Assembly (NCBI RefSeq): GCF_002197845.1
Contig: NZ_NIDE01000005.1
Location: 806,001-870,000, forward strand
Direction of reading: 5' to 3'
DNA from: Fimbriiglobus ruber
Lineage (GTDB): Bacteria; Planctomycetota; Planctomycetia; Gemmatales; Gemmataceae
Length of the DNA: 64,000 nt
Position 1 is the first letter of the stretch. Every line of letters begins with the position of its first letter. A program made the position numbers and the translations under genes. A model generated the notes under the pieces. It saw nothing but the letters and a program-made list of their open reading frames with translations. It did not search any database and had not been told where the DNA came from. This document shows, in pieces, positions 37,450 through 46,343 of this stretch.

Positions 37450-38697
37450 ATGCGCGGACGTCGGTTATGGGTCGGGTTATTCATCGGGACGGTCCTGGTC
37501 GGCGGGTTCGCCCCGCGCGGGACGGCCTGCCCGTTCTGTTCCTCACAGGGCCAGACGCTGACGGGGGAAGTCAACCAGGCCGACTTCATCGTCCTCGGGA
37601 CGCTCAAGAACCCGAAGCGCGACCCGAACGACATCCTGCAAGGGACCACGGACCTCGCGATCGAGACCGTGGTCAAGCCGAACGACTTCCTGAAAGGGAA
37701 GACGACGATCCGCATCCCGCGGTTCGTCGGCGTCGAGGCGAAGTTCCTGATCTTCTGCTCGTTCTACACCCGGCCCATCGACCACGCCGCGTCCGCCCTC
37801 ATCGGCCCGATCCCGCTCGCCAACACCGAAACGCAGATGCTCGACGCGTATCGGGCGGAGCCGATCCGCCCGGATAGCAAGATCGCCGAATACCTGCGGG
37901 ACGCGATCGAAGTTCGCAAGAAGGACTCGATCACGCAGTTAACCTTCTTCTTCAACCACCTCGACTCGCCCGATGTGACGGTTAGCAGCGACGCCCTCAA
38001 CGAGTTCGGCCGGGCGGACTACAAGGAAGTGCGGGCCGTCGCGGAGAAACTGACTCCGGAGAAATTGGTCCGCTGGCTCAACGACCCGAACACGCACGCC
38101 GGCCGGTTCGGCCTATACGGGTTGATGCTCGGCCACTGCGGGAAGAAGAGCGACGTCAAGACGATCCGCACTCTGCTCGAAGGCCCAAAGGACCGGATTT
38201 ACAGTAGCGGTCTCGAAGGGCTGATGGCCGCGTACATCCTGCTCGACAAGCAGCCCGGCTGGGACTACCTGATGGGCATCCTGAAGGACGCGAACCAGGA
38301 GTTCGCGGTCCGGTACGCCGGGCTCAAGGTGCTGCAGTTCTTCTGGCTTTACCGGTCGGACGTGGTCGCCCACGACGACGTTTTGGAAGGGATGAAGCTC
38401 CTCGTCGCCAGGCCGGACATGGCGGACCTGCCGATCGAAGACCTCCGCAAGTGGGGCGCGTGGGGCTTGACGGACTACGTGCTGAAGTTTGCCGACGTGG
38501 AATCGCACAAGAGCGTTCCGATCATCCGGCGATCGATGCTCCGCTTCGCCCTCTCGGCCCCGGCCATGTATCCCAATGCCGCCGCGTACGTCGCGAAGAT
38601 TCGCAAGGAAGACCCCGAGCGCGTGCAGTTCGTCGAGCAGACCCTGAAGGACGAGCAGCCGAAGCCGGCCGAAGGGGCGGCGGGGGCAGGGAAGTAA
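37450..38697 (+). CDS. secreted CxxC protein of unknown function, copy 1
   Basis: The 415-residue product has a signal peptide (W-V-G-L-F-I-G-T-V-L-V-G-G-F-A-P) and a mature N-terminus A-C-P-F-C-S-S-Q-G-Q-T-L-T, placing a CxxC pair right after cleavage. A shared block D-F-I-V-L-G-T-L-K-N-P-K-R-D-P-N and C-terminal D-L-R-K-W-G-A-W-G-L-T pair it with the gene at 40232. Most of the protein is helical and HEAT-like. It is not a known family to me; redox or metal binding by the CxxC is inference. The second ATG (37450) fits GGAGG better than 37447. Confidence 0.7.
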   Translation: MRGRRLWVGLFIGTVLVGGFAPRGTACPFCSSQGQTLTGEVNQADFIVLGTLKNPKRDPNDILQGTTDLAIETVVKPNDFLKGKTTIRIPRFVGVEAKFLIFCSFYTRPIDHAASALIGPIPLANTETQMLDAYRAEPIRPDSKIAEYLRDAIEVRKKDSITQLTFFFNHLDSPDVTVSSDALNEFGRADYKEVRAVAEKLTPEKLVRWLNDPNTHAGRFGLYGLMLGHCGKKSDVKTIRTLLEGPKDRIYSSGLEGLMAAYILLDKQPGWDYLMGILKDANQEFAVRYAGLKVLQFFWLYRSDVVAHDDVLEGMKLLVARPDMADLPIEDLRKWGAWGLTDYVLKFADVESHKSVPIIRRSMLRFALSAPAMYPNAAAYVAKIRKEDPERVQFVEQTLKDEQPKPAEGAAGAGK

Positions 38698-38773
38698 GGG
38701 GCCGGAGCGGAAGAGCCTCCGACCGGGCGCCCGGTCGGGGCGTGCCTTGGTGCCCTGGCGATCCGCCGGTCCC

Positions 38774-38888
38774 AAAACCGGGGTTTCAGCGCAATAAATG
38801 CAAAAAATGCCCCACGCCGGTCACGGCTCGACAGTCGCGGAAACAGGCCCGTTTTAAAACGGGGGTTTCAGCGCAATAAATGCAAAAA
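38774..38888. repeat. 33-bp direct repeats
   Basis: A 33-base segment (38774-38806) that runs through TTTCAGCGCAATAAATGC is repeated at 38856-38888 with one difference. The second copy begins inside the palindrome CCCGTTTTAAAACGGG (38848-38863). They follow the stop of the CxxC protein gene and precede the nested palindrome. Confidence 0.8.
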
Positions 38889-38949
38889 TGGCGACTGCTC
38901 GTTCGATACAACTGGAATCCTGATTGGGGTCTTCCGTGTTTGGTCGGCT

Positions 38950-39310
38950 CCCCGGGTTTCACCTGGGGCTACGTAACGGCGCCCCAAAGGGGCTTAAATC
39001 CAATACCGTTCGTCGAAGCCCCGCCCAGGACGGCCAAGGGGCATCGAATAAGGACTTACGTCACGAAAGCGACCGCCATTGCCCCTTCGACGAACGGTAT
39101 TGGGCTTAAATCCCAAACCTCACGAACCCGCCGACCTATTTCGGGGCGGTTTTAAGCCCAATACCGTTCGTCGAAGCCCCGCCCAGGACGGCCAAGGGGC
39201 ATCGAATAAGGACTTACGTCACGAAAGCGACCGCCATTGCCCCTTCGACGAACGGTATTGGTTTTAAGCCCCTTTGGGCGCCGTTACGTAGCCCCGGGTG
39301 AAACCCGGGG
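38950..39310. repeat. nested palindromic element with two identical 103-bp copies
   Basis: The outer arms 38950-38997 and 39264-39310 pair over about 47 bases with one substitution and one indel. Inside lie two identical 103-base direct repeats (39001-39103 and 39159-39261). Each copy has its own perfect 18-bp terminal inverted repeats (CAATACCGTTCGTCGAAG and its complement). The GGGCTTAAA words at the joints are also inverted relative to each other. No protein is encoded. It looks like a non-autonomous, MITE- or REP-like element, possibly one inserted in another and then duplicated. Confidence 0.85.
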
Positions 39311-39347
39311 AACCGATCGAACGCCTTATCCGCGCGGAATTTATGCG

Positions 39348-40145
39348 ATGCCCGAGTTCGCCGCCTCCAGTCTTTCGTTCCATGTTCAGGAGATGGGTAG
39401 CGGCGAGCCCCTTCTGTTTCTGAGCGGGCTCGGGGGAGACAGCCGGGCGTTCAGTCTGACGGTGCGGCACTTTAGCGCACAATACCGGGCGATGGCCTTC
39501 GACAATCGCGACGTGGGGAAAAGCAGCCGGGTTGCCGGGCCGTATTCGACGGCCGATATGGCCGCCGACGTGGCCTCGTGGTTGGGGCGTGAAGGGATCG
39601 TCGGCGTCCACGTCGTCGGCCAGTCGCTCGGCGGCCTGATCGCACAGGAACTGGCGCTGCGACATCCCGGGCTCGTGCGGTCCCTGGTTCTGGCTTCGAC
39701 CCATGCCGGGGTTGACTCGTGGCGCAAGGCCGTGCTGGAATCGTGGGTCGCGGTTCGCGCCCTCGTCGACCCGGGGGAATTCACGAGGCTGACACTCCCC
39801 TGGCTGGTGGCCCCGGCGTTCTACAAGCAAGAGGCGCAAGTTCAGGGTCTGATCCGATTCACCGAGCGGAACGACATCCCCCAGGACGCCGCCGCGTTCG
39901 CCAGACAGGCGCGTGCGGTAATCGGGCACGACACCCGCGACCGGCTCCCGACGCTCCGGGTTCCGACCCTGGTTCTGGTGGGAGAACTCGACCTCGTGAA
40001 CCCGCCGGAGGTGGCCGAGGAACTGGTCCGGCTCATCCCCGGATCGCGGATGGTCGTACTCCCCGGAGTCGGCCACCTACCACACGTCGAGGACAATCGC
40101 GGGTTCCGCGAGGCGGTGGCGGCGTTCCTGGCATCGCCTCGGTAA
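39348..40145 (+). CDS. alpha/beta fold hydrolase
   Basis: The 265-residue cytoplasmic hydrolase of the BioH/3-oxoadipate-enol-lactonase style shows V-V-G-Q-S-L-G-G-L as nucleophile elbow (Ser), Asp in [11 protein letters not shown] and His in P-G-V-G-H-L-P-H. The motif [10 protein letters not shown] follows strand 4 and is typical. The substrate is unknown. The frame is open upstream into the repeat, but the ATG at 39348 starts the recognisable domain. The nested palindrome ends only 38 bases before it, so its promoter must lie in or beyond the element. Confidence 0.88.
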   Translation: MPEFAASSLSFHVQEMGSGEPLLFLSGLGGDSRAFSLTVRHFSAQYRAMAFDNRDVGKSSRVAGPYSTADMAADVASWLGREGIVGVHVVGQSLGGLIAQELALRHPGLVRSLVLASTHAGVDSWRKAVLESWVAVRALVDPGEFTRLTLPWLVAPAFYKQEAQVQGLIRFTERNDIPQDAAAFARQARAVIGHDTRDRLPTLRVPTLVLVGELDLVNPPEVAEELVRLIPGSRMVVLPGVGHLPHVEDNRGFREAVAAFLASPR

Positions 40146-40231
40146 CTGATGCCGCCACGACGGGCTACTTGCTACTGACCTGACGACCTGACGACTTTGT
40201 TTTTCCTCCCCCGAAGGATCGAGGGTTTCCC

Positions 40232-41392
40232 GTGCGACGGATTGTTTGCCTCGTTTCGCTCGTCTGCTTACTCGCCGCCGAGTACGCGCCGGCGTGTACT
40301 TTCTGCGGCGGCGGCGGCGCGCTGGGTGGCCGCCTGACCTTGAGTGAACACTACCGGCGGGCGAAATTCGTTGCCCGCGGCAAACTCAAGAACCCCCGCT
40401 TCGATCCGAACGGCGTCGGCGGGACGACGGAGTTCCACGTCGAGGCGGTCCTAAAGCCCGACGCTGCGTTCGCCAAACAACCCGTTATTTTGCTGCAACA
40501 GTATCTGCCGGTGGTCGGCGACACGCCGCCGGACTACGTCGTCTTTTGTGCGGTTGCGGACGGCAAGCCGGACCTACTCCACGGCGTCGCGGGCACGCCC
40601 GCGGTGGCCGACTACCTGCGCGGGGCGGCCGAAGTCTCGGAGAAGGACGCCGCCGCGCGGCTCGGGTATGCGTTCACAAACCTCGACTCCGCCGACCTGA
40701 CCGTCGGCGCGGACGCCTTTCTGGAATTCGCCCGGGCAACGGACGCCGACATCGTCCGCGCCAAAGCCGCGCTCGATCCCGCGAAACTCCGCAAACTTCT
40801 GACCGGAGCGGCAACTCCCACCGAGCGGACGGGCGTGTTCGCGCTCATGCTCGGGCTGTGCGGCGGCCAACAAGACGCGGCCTTATTAGCCAGCTTGCTC
40901 GCGAAAGACCCGCTGCCGGACCGCGTCCGCGAGAACCTGGGCGGCTTCCTGGCCGGCTTAACGCTGCTCGACGCGGAAGCGGGGTGGTCCCGGACGGAAG
41001 CACTGCTGACCGACGCCAAGAAGCCGTTCGACCAACGGCTCACCGCCGTCGGCACGGTCCGGTTCTTCCAGGCCACGCGGCCGGTCGAAACCCGCCCGCG
41101 GGCTCTCCGCTGTTACCGCGCACTGATCGGCCAAGGCGACCTCGCCGACGTGGCGATCGACGACCTGCGCCGCTGGGGGTGGTGGGATCTGACGGCCGAC
41201 GTGCTGCGAGTATTCGACACCCCGACGCACGCGGCCCCGATCGTCCGCCGCGGGATCGTCCGGTACGCCCTTCAATGCCCGACCGACGAGGCCAAGCAAT
41301 TCGTCGCCGCCACCCGGGCCAAGGACGCGAAACTGGTCGAGGGCGTCGAGGAAGCCCTGAAGCTTTACGAGCCGGTGAAGCAGAAGAATTAG
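40232..41392 (+). CDS. secreted CxxC protein of unknown function, copy 2
   Basis: This is a paralogue of the gene at 37450-38697, 386 residues, starting with GTG. The signal peptide is followed by A-C-T-F-C-G-G-G-G, again a CxxC right after the cleavage site. Shared blocks are G-K-L-K-N-P-R-F-D-P-N and D-D-L-R-R-W-G-W-W-D-L-T-A-D-V-L. The two copies are separated by the palindromic element and the hydrolase gene. The stop codon lies inside a dispersed ACAGAGGTCACAGAG repeat. Confidence 0.7.
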   Translation: MRRIVCLVSLVCLLAAEYAPACTFCGGGGALGGRLTLSEHYRRAKFVARGKLKNPRFDPNGVGGTTEFHVEAVLKPDAAFAKQPVILLQQYLPVVGDTPPDYVVFCAVADGKPDLLHGVAGTPAVADYLRGAAEVSEKDAAARLGYAFTNLDSADLTVGADAFLEFARATDADIVRAKAALDPAKLRKLLTGAATPTERTGVFALMLGLCGGQQDAALLASLLAKDPLPDRVRENLGGFLAGLTLLDAEAGWSRTEALLTDAKKPFDQRLTAVGTVRFFQATRPVETRPRALRCYRALIGQGDLADVAIDDLRRWGWWDLTADVLRVFDTPTHAAPIVRRGIVRYALQCPTDEAKQFVAATRAKDAKLVEGVEEALKLYEPVKQKN

Positions 41393-41548
41393 CCACAGAG
41401 GTCACAGAGAACACAGAGGAGAAACCGAGTTCGTCGAAGGAACGTCCGCTTTCAAAGTGTCCTTCACGACCTCGGCCTCGTAGTGGAACGCCATTGGTGT
41501 CTGGCGTCGTGAGAACTCTCGAATTCTCTCTCTGTGACCTCTGTGGCT
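41391..41548. repeat. 20-bp inverted repeat, ACAGAGGTCACAGAG type
   Basis: The perfect 20-bp arms 41391-41410 and 41529-41548 are separated by 118 bases. The left arm overlaps the stop of the second CxxC protein gene. This AGCCACAGAGGTCACAGAGA family is a dispersed repeat seen in many environmental bacterial genomes. Confidence 0.75.
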
Positions 41549-41551
41549 AGA

Positions 41552-41883
41552 GCATTTTCACTTCCAGTCTGGCGGCTGACCCATGATCGTTGGTTTTCAA
41601 GCGTTACGGCCGACCCCGCTTGCTATAGGTCTTTACGCCGGAGGCGTTACAGCGATTAGCCGGTGGTTGAGCGCAGCGACACCACCGGTTCACGGCGACC
41701 CCGACCGGAGTCGTGGGTTGTGGCCATCGCGAACCGGTGGTGTCGCTGCGCTCAACCACCGGCTAATCGCTGTAACGCCTCCGGCGTAAAGATTAGAACA
41801 TTTTTACCTCCAATCTGGCGGCTGACCCGTGATCGTTGGCCTTTAAGATCAAGGTTGGGCCGCCAGACTGAGAGTAAAAGTGC
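41552..41883. repeat. composite repeat with 61-bp perfect inverted repeat
   Basis: A perfect 61-bp inverted repeat (41631-41691 with 41731-41791, 39-base loop) is bracketed by imperfect 42-bp direct repeats (41552-41593 and 41798-41839). The outer right end (41860-41883) is in turn an inverted copy of the start of those direct repeats. The layout is like one palindromic element inserted within or beside another. It ends 12 bases from the stop of the cupin gene. Confidence 0.85.
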
Positions 41884-41894
41884 GCTAATCCTTC

Positions 41895-43085
41895 TTATTT
41901 CGTGTGTCCGTCCTTGTCCGCGATGAAGACGTCCTTGTGCGGGAACTTCTCGAACAAGGCGGCCGGCTTACTGAAGTTGGTCGTGAGGACGTCGAGCGGA
42001 TTCCCGGCGATCCAGGTCGACAGGTCGATGGCCTCGTAAGTTCCGCTGTTGAACCCGATCAGCACGCGACAGGGCTTCTTGCCGACGTTCTCGACCGAGT
42101 GGCCGTACCCTTGCGGAATGTACCCGACGTCGCCCTTCTCCATCGTCTCGGTGCGGTAACGGCCGTGCGAGCCGAACATGGTGACGCTGATCTCCCCCTC
42201 GATGACGTACTGCCACTCGTCGGCGTTCGGGTGCCAGTGTAGTTCCCGCAGCGCGCCCGGGTCGAGGTCGAGGATGACGCCGGTGACGGTCTTGGAGATG
42301 GGGAACTTGGTCGAGTCGACCCGCCACTCGCGGCCGCCCTTGAACACGCCGTGCGGCTCCTGGGACAACATCTGATACTTGTGCGTCAGCGGGGGCAGCT
42401 TGAACCCCTGCAGCGGGGTGCTGATCTTCTCCGGCGGGATCGGCCCGCGGGCGAAGTAGACTTCGTCTTTCGGGAAGTCGTCGAAGGCCGATTCCGGGAC
42501 GCCGAAGTTTTTCGCGAGCAGGGCTTTCGGTGTGTGCCCGATCCAGTCCGTGATGCTGAACGTGCCGAACTCCGAGAAGTAGCCGTTGTCGAAGATGAGG
42601 ATGAAGTGGGCCCTTTTGTTGCCGAGGGCTTCGAGCATGTGGCCGTGGCCGCGGGGAAAGTACCAGACGTCGCCCGGCTCGAAGTCGTTCGTCTCCGCCC
42701 GGCCCTGCCCGTCGATAACCGTCGTCCGCACGTTCCCTTCGAGGACGAACGCCCACTCGGCCGCCGTCGCGTGCCAGTGGAGTTCCCGCATGGCCCCGGG
42801 TTCTAGCGTCATGGACACGCCAGCGATGCCCTTCGAAATCGGCAGCTGCAATACAGTCGCTTCTTTCCCAGAACTCTTGCCGATGACTTTCCCTTCCGAC
42901 TGTTCGAGGGCGTACTTGAATGTCGGGAGTTCCTTGCCCGAGAGGAGCTGGTCGGGGACGTTGTTCATGAAGGTCGGGTCACCGGCACTGGCGCGACCGG
43001 CTGCGGTCAGGGTGGCGGTGGCGGTGGCGGCCGCCGCGAACGCGGCGGCCCGGGTCAGAAAATCCCGGCGCTGGAGGTCTGACAT
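41895..43085 (-). CDS. bicupin oxalate decarboxylase-like protein, Tat-exported
   Basis: The 396-residue product opens with a twin-arginine signal (R-R-D-F-L-T-R near residue 6, then an Ala-rich hydrophobic region to about residue 34). Two cupin domains follow, each with the Mn-binding motif: E-L-H-W-H-A-T-A-A-E-W (His 103, His 105, Glu 110) and E-L-H-W-H-P-N-A-D-E-W near 290. Length and layout match oxalate decarboxylase/bicupin enzymes, which split oxalate to formate and CO2. Substrate assignment is by family only. GAGGAG precedes the ATG. Confidence 0.9.
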   Translation of the reverse strand: MSDLQRRDFLTRAAAFAAAATATATLTAAGRASAGDPTFMNNVPDQLLSGKELPTFKYALEQSEGKVIGKSSGKEATVLQLPISKGIAGVSMTLEPGAMRELHWHATAAEWAFVLEGNVRTTVIDGQGRAETNDFEPGDVWYFPRGHGHMLEALGNKRAHFILIFDNGYFSEFGTFSITDWIGHTPKALLAKNFGVPESAFDDFPKDEVYFARGPIPPEKISTPLQGFKLPPLTHKYQMLSQEPHGVFKGGREWRVDSTKFPISKTVTGVILDLDPGALRELHWHPNADEWQYVIEGEISVTMFGSHGRYRTETMEKGDVGYIPQGYGHSVENVGKKPCRVLIGFNSGTYEAIDLSTWIAGNPLDVLTTNFSKPAALFEKFPHKDVFIADKDGHTK

Positions 43086-43369
43086 CGTCTCTCCTCAAAA
43101 AATGCGGGCCATCGGTAGGGGTGAGGCGGTAGGCGCACCTTCTCCCGGTACGGCACACAGCCGTGAGAAAAGGTTGGCCGGAACTCTCGGACGTGGTGCG
43201 ACAGCCCGCTGTGATGATAGCGCGGGCCGCGGATAAATTGCCCGCCGCACGCGCGGCGGACCTGTCTTTTCTGCGACGGCGTTTGAGCCGACAGCGGCGT
43301 GAAAGTTCTGAAAGGTATAACCAAATACAATCAGGGTGGCTTACAGGAATTACCGCGCATTTTGGTCGT

Positions 43370-43487
43370 CCCAGGGCGTTGCCCTGGGCTGAGAACCACC
43401 AGTCCTTCGGTCTGAAGAGCGCCGCCGACCCTTTCTGGTTTTCAGTCCGAAGGACTGGTGGTTCTCAGCCCAGGGCAACGCCCTGGG
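43370..43487. repeat. 41-bp perfect inverted repeat
   Basis: The arms 43370-43410 and 43447-43487 are perfect complements, with a 36-base loop. Each arm holds an inner palindrome (CCCAGGGCGTTGCCCTGGG). The right arm ends 2 bases before the stop codon of the convergently read hydrolase gene (43490). Confidence 0.85.
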
Positions 43488-43489
43488 TT

Positions 43490-45460
43490 TCATCTCTTCG
43501 GGAACTGCCAGAACTCATCGAACAGCCCCGCGGCCACGACTTCCGTCGCCAGTGGGTCTTTGGCCGTCGGGGCGAGTTTGAGGACGGCCCAGTCGCCGAG
43601 GCGGGGGTAGAGTTGGGCGTTCGTCCCCTTCAACTCGGCCGCGTGGAACGTGTGGCCGGAGTTGATGACGACGTAGCGAGTCGGGTTCAACGGGTTCGGG
43701 TAGATCAGGACGGGGACGTGTGTCTTCGGGTCGTACGTCACGCCGTTCACTTCGAGCGTTTCTTTCGTCCACTTGATGGGCAACTTGCCGGCGATTTCTT
43801 CGATGAGCGGGTTGCTCCCGGGGTCGCCGAAAAGGACGAGGTTGTGCGGCTTTCGTTCCCGCCCTTTCTCGACGGACACGCTCCGGAGCCGGCCGCGGAA
43901 GAACGTGTCCCATTCCTTCTCGAAGCGGGCCAAGTCCCCCGTCGCGTATTTCGTCACCGCCTCGTGCCACCCGGTCCCGGCCGGAGGCACAACCTCAAAC
44001 GGGTCCATGAACGCATCGTCAATCGGTCCCTGTAATGCTTCCCGACCGTGTTCCTTGGCTAAACGAGTGGGCCACTTACTTTCGTCCATGACCTCCCACC
44101 GGCCTGCCGTTTTGACGAGAAGAGTCGTCTCACCTTTCGCCGGGGCGACGAGTTGGCCGTCGATCGTGATCCGGGCGGGCGACTGGTGGTGATAAATTTC
44201 GATCGCCCGCACGTTCGTCGTTTTGAGTTCCTGTTTCTCGTCGGTCCGCTGACCGTCCACGGTCGCGCGCTCGTACTGCCGATCGAGCGCGCGGATGATG
44301 CCCCACCGGATGTTGTGGTACCGTGACGTGTAAGTCACGAAGTGGATGCGCTCGGGCCAGTCGCCGGCGGTCTTCAAATACTTCTGGTATTCGGCCTCGG
44401 CTTTGGCCTGCCACGCCGCCGGCATCTGGTGTTCCAGGCCCGGCGCGACGAGGTGAGTGAAGCGGAGTGGCCCCTTGAAGTTTTTGAGTGCCGCTTCAAT
44501 GTTGTCCGCGGCGGCCTTCTGCGGGTCTTTCTCGCCCGAGTACGCGACCACCGGGACGTTGAACGCGTTCTCGGCGTAGTCCACCGCGTCGTAGATGTGC
44601 AGGCATTTCTCCTGGTAGTCCGGGAGTTTGGGCGGGAGATTTTTGATGTACCCGCGGGTGGCGGTAAACCCGGCGCCCGGCCCGATGACCGCGAGAGAGA
44701 ATGGGTGGTGTAAACCGATGTGCCACGTACCGGCCCCACCCATCGAGAACCCCCGCAATACGAGTTGATTCGAGTCGATCCATTCCGGTGCCGGCCCCGA
44801 TCCTTTGCCCTGCATTTTGAGGAAATGTTTGAGCGATTCCGAAACGTCCGTTTCCCCCGCCCATCGGTAGGCGTTGTTGCCGCGGCCGTACACCTCAAGG
44901 ATCACGTGATCCAATCCCTTGGCCGCCCCTTTGGACGCCTCTTTGCCTTGGATGAACTTGACCTCGGTGAGCGTCTGGTCGCGACCATGGAGGACGATGT
45001 CGAGCCGCCATTTCTTGTCGTCCGTGCCGAAGCCCTCGGGCAAGACAATGCTGTACGGTTGAACCGACCCGTCGACTCCCGACACATACCCGCGGACGAT
45101 CGGTTTCCCGCGGACATCCCGCCACGGCGTCTTGCCCTGGGCCGCGGCGTCGGCGCGGGCCCGCCCCGCCGCGATGACGGCGAGCGTGTGCTTGCCCGAG
45201 TCCTTGTGGAACCATTCGCCGTGCCGGATCGTCCACTCGGCCGCTTTCAGGTACACCTCCACATCCGCGCGGATGTCAGCGCCCATACTTTTTGGGAAGA
45301 ACGCGATCGCCGCTTTGAGCGCCTCGGTTTTCCCGACGATCTCCTTGAGCGTTGCCTCGTCGGGCAGGAACGCCTTGGGTTGCTCGAACGTGGGCTGGGC
45401 ACTCGCTCGCCCGGCGGCGAGCACAACGACGAAAAGGAAGGCGACCGCGGACCGCGACAT
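43490..45460 (-). CDS. secreted alpha/beta hydrolase (prolyl-oligopeptidase/esterase-like)
   Basis: The 656-residue product has a signal peptide (MSRSAVAFLFVVVLAAGRAS, followed by A-Q). An N-terminal region of about 150 residues precedes a beta-sandwich and hydrolase domain with nucleophile elbow R-G-F-S-M-G-G-A-G-T-W-H; the base is probably His in V-A-P-G-L-E-H-Q-M-P. A C-terminal part of about 200 residues (D-P-K-T-H-V-P-V-L-I-Y-P-N-P-L-N-P-T-R-Y-V-V-I-N-S-G) is typical of a planctomycete family annotated as prolyl oligopeptidase-type. The substrate is unknown. The start at 45460 is where the signal peptide begins. Confidence 0.85.
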   Translation of the reverse strand: MSRSAVAFLFVVVLAAGRASAQPTFEQPKAFLPDEATLKEIVGKTEALKAAIAFFPKSMGADIRADVEVYLKAAEWTIRHGEWFHKDSGKHTLAVIAAGRARADAAAQGKTPWRDVRGKPIVRGYVSGVDGSVQPYSIVLPEGFGTDDKKWRLDIVLHGRDQTLTEVKFIQGKEASKGAAKGLDHVILEVYGRGNNAYRWAGETDVSESLKHFLKMQGKGSGPAPEWIDSNQLVLRGFSMGGAGTWHIGLHHPFSLAVIGPGAGFTATRGYIKNLPPKLPDYQEKCLHIYDAVDYAENAFNVPVVAYSGEKDPQKAAADNIEAALKNFKGPLRFTHLVAPGLEHQMPAAWQAKAEAEYQKYLKTAGDWPERIHFVTYTSRYHNIRWGIIRALDRQYERATVDGQRTDEKQELKTTNVRAIEIYHHQSPARITIDGQLVAPAKGETTLLVKTAGRWEVMDESKWPTRLAKEHGREALQGPIDDAFMDPFEVVPPAGTGWHEAVTKYATGDLARFEKEWDTFFRGRLRSVSVEKGRERKPHNLVLFGDPGSNPLIEEIAGKLPIKWTKETLEVNGVTYDPKTHVPVLIYPNPLNPTRYVVINSGHTFHAAELKGTNAQLYPRLGDWAVLKLAPTAKDPLATEVVAAGLFDEFWQFPKR

Positions 45461-45669
45461 GGGGGAACCCGAAAGGAGGAAAGGAACTCGGCGGACTGTG
45501 ACGTTACCCGGTCGGCGGGGTGCGGGCAAGCGACCGCTCGCAGACGTTGGGGTTTTTACGCCGGGCGCGGTCGCCCGCGAATCTGCGGATACAATTGGCC
45601 GGACCGGGTGCCCCGTAAATCGGGCGGTAGGAGCCGCCCCGGGCCGCACCCTCACCAGGAGGCCGCGCT

Positions 45670-46242
45670 ATGTGGCTGAAACTCGTCGCCGTCTGTTTCG
45701 TGGGTCTGGCCATCGCCGCCACCAGCGCCCGGGCCGAGAACCCGGTCGTGCAAATCGACACCTCGATGGGCACGATCAAGGCCGAGTTGTACGAAGACAA
45801 GGCCCCGATCACCGTCAAGAACTTCCTCAGCTACGTTGACGACAAGTTCTACGACGGCACCGTCTTCCACCGGGTCATCCCCACGTTCATGATCCAGGGC
45901 GGCGGGATGACCCCGTCGATGGAAGAGAAAAAGACCAAGGAAAAGATCAAAAACGAGGCCGCCAACGGCCTGTCGAATACCCGCGGCACGCTCGCGATGG
46001 CGCGAACCAATGAGGTCGACAGCGCGACCTCTCAGTTCTTCATCAACGTCAAGGACAACGATTTCTTGAACCACACGGGCACGGCCCCGCGGGCGTTCGG
46101 GTACTGCGTGTTCGGCAAGGTGATCGAGGGGATGGACGTGGTGGACAAGATCAAGGCGGTCAAGACCGGTAACAAAGGCGGTCACGAGAACGTCCCGGTC
46201 GAAGAGGTGGTCATCAAGTCCATCACCCGCGTAAAGAAGTAA
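45670..46242 (+). CDS. cyclophilin-type peptidyl-prolyl isomerase, exported
   Basis: The 190-residue product has a signal peptide ([18 protein letters not shown]), so it acts outside the cytoplasm, probably assisting folding of secreted proteins. Cyclophilin motifs present are [18 protein letters not shown][12 protein letters not shown] and [11 protein letters not shown] Lys/Glu-rich insert ([10 protein letters not shown]) lies after the G-G-G-M-T-P motif. AGGAGG precedes the ATG. Confidence 0.95.
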   Translation: MWLKLVAVCFVGLAIAATSARAENPVVQIDTSMGTIKAELYEDKAPITVKNFLSYVDDKFYDGTVFHRVIPTFMIQGGGMTPSMEEKKTKEKIKNEAANGLSNTRGTLAMARTNEVDSATSQFFINVKDNDFLNHTGTAPRAFGYCVFGKVIEGMDVVDKIKAVKTGNKGGHENVPVEEVVIKSITRVKK

Positions 46243-46261
46243 CGCGGGCGTTGTAATCGTC

Positions 46262-46308
46262 ACGAGCGCGAGCGGCCGACTACCATTTGGTCGGCCGCTC
46301 GCGCTCGT
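46262..46308. terminator. bidirectional hairpin terminator
   Basis: The perfect 18-bp arms 46262-46279 and 46291-46308, with core GCGAGCGGCCG, lie between the convergent cyclophilin and clpS genes. The stem shares its core with the hairpin at 7009-7050. Confidence 0.75.
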
Positions 46309-46343
46309 TCATTCCACACTCGACATTTCTTTCATTTCTTTCA

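Noticed and set aside
38774-38888. Direct repeats considered as a CRISPR fragment
   Set aside because: Only two copies, no regular spacer series and no cas gene anywhere in the window.
38880-39267. Short plus-strand frames inside the nested palindrome, including two near-identical peptides
   Set aside because: They are translations of the repeated 103-bp units, without ribosome binding sites or domains.
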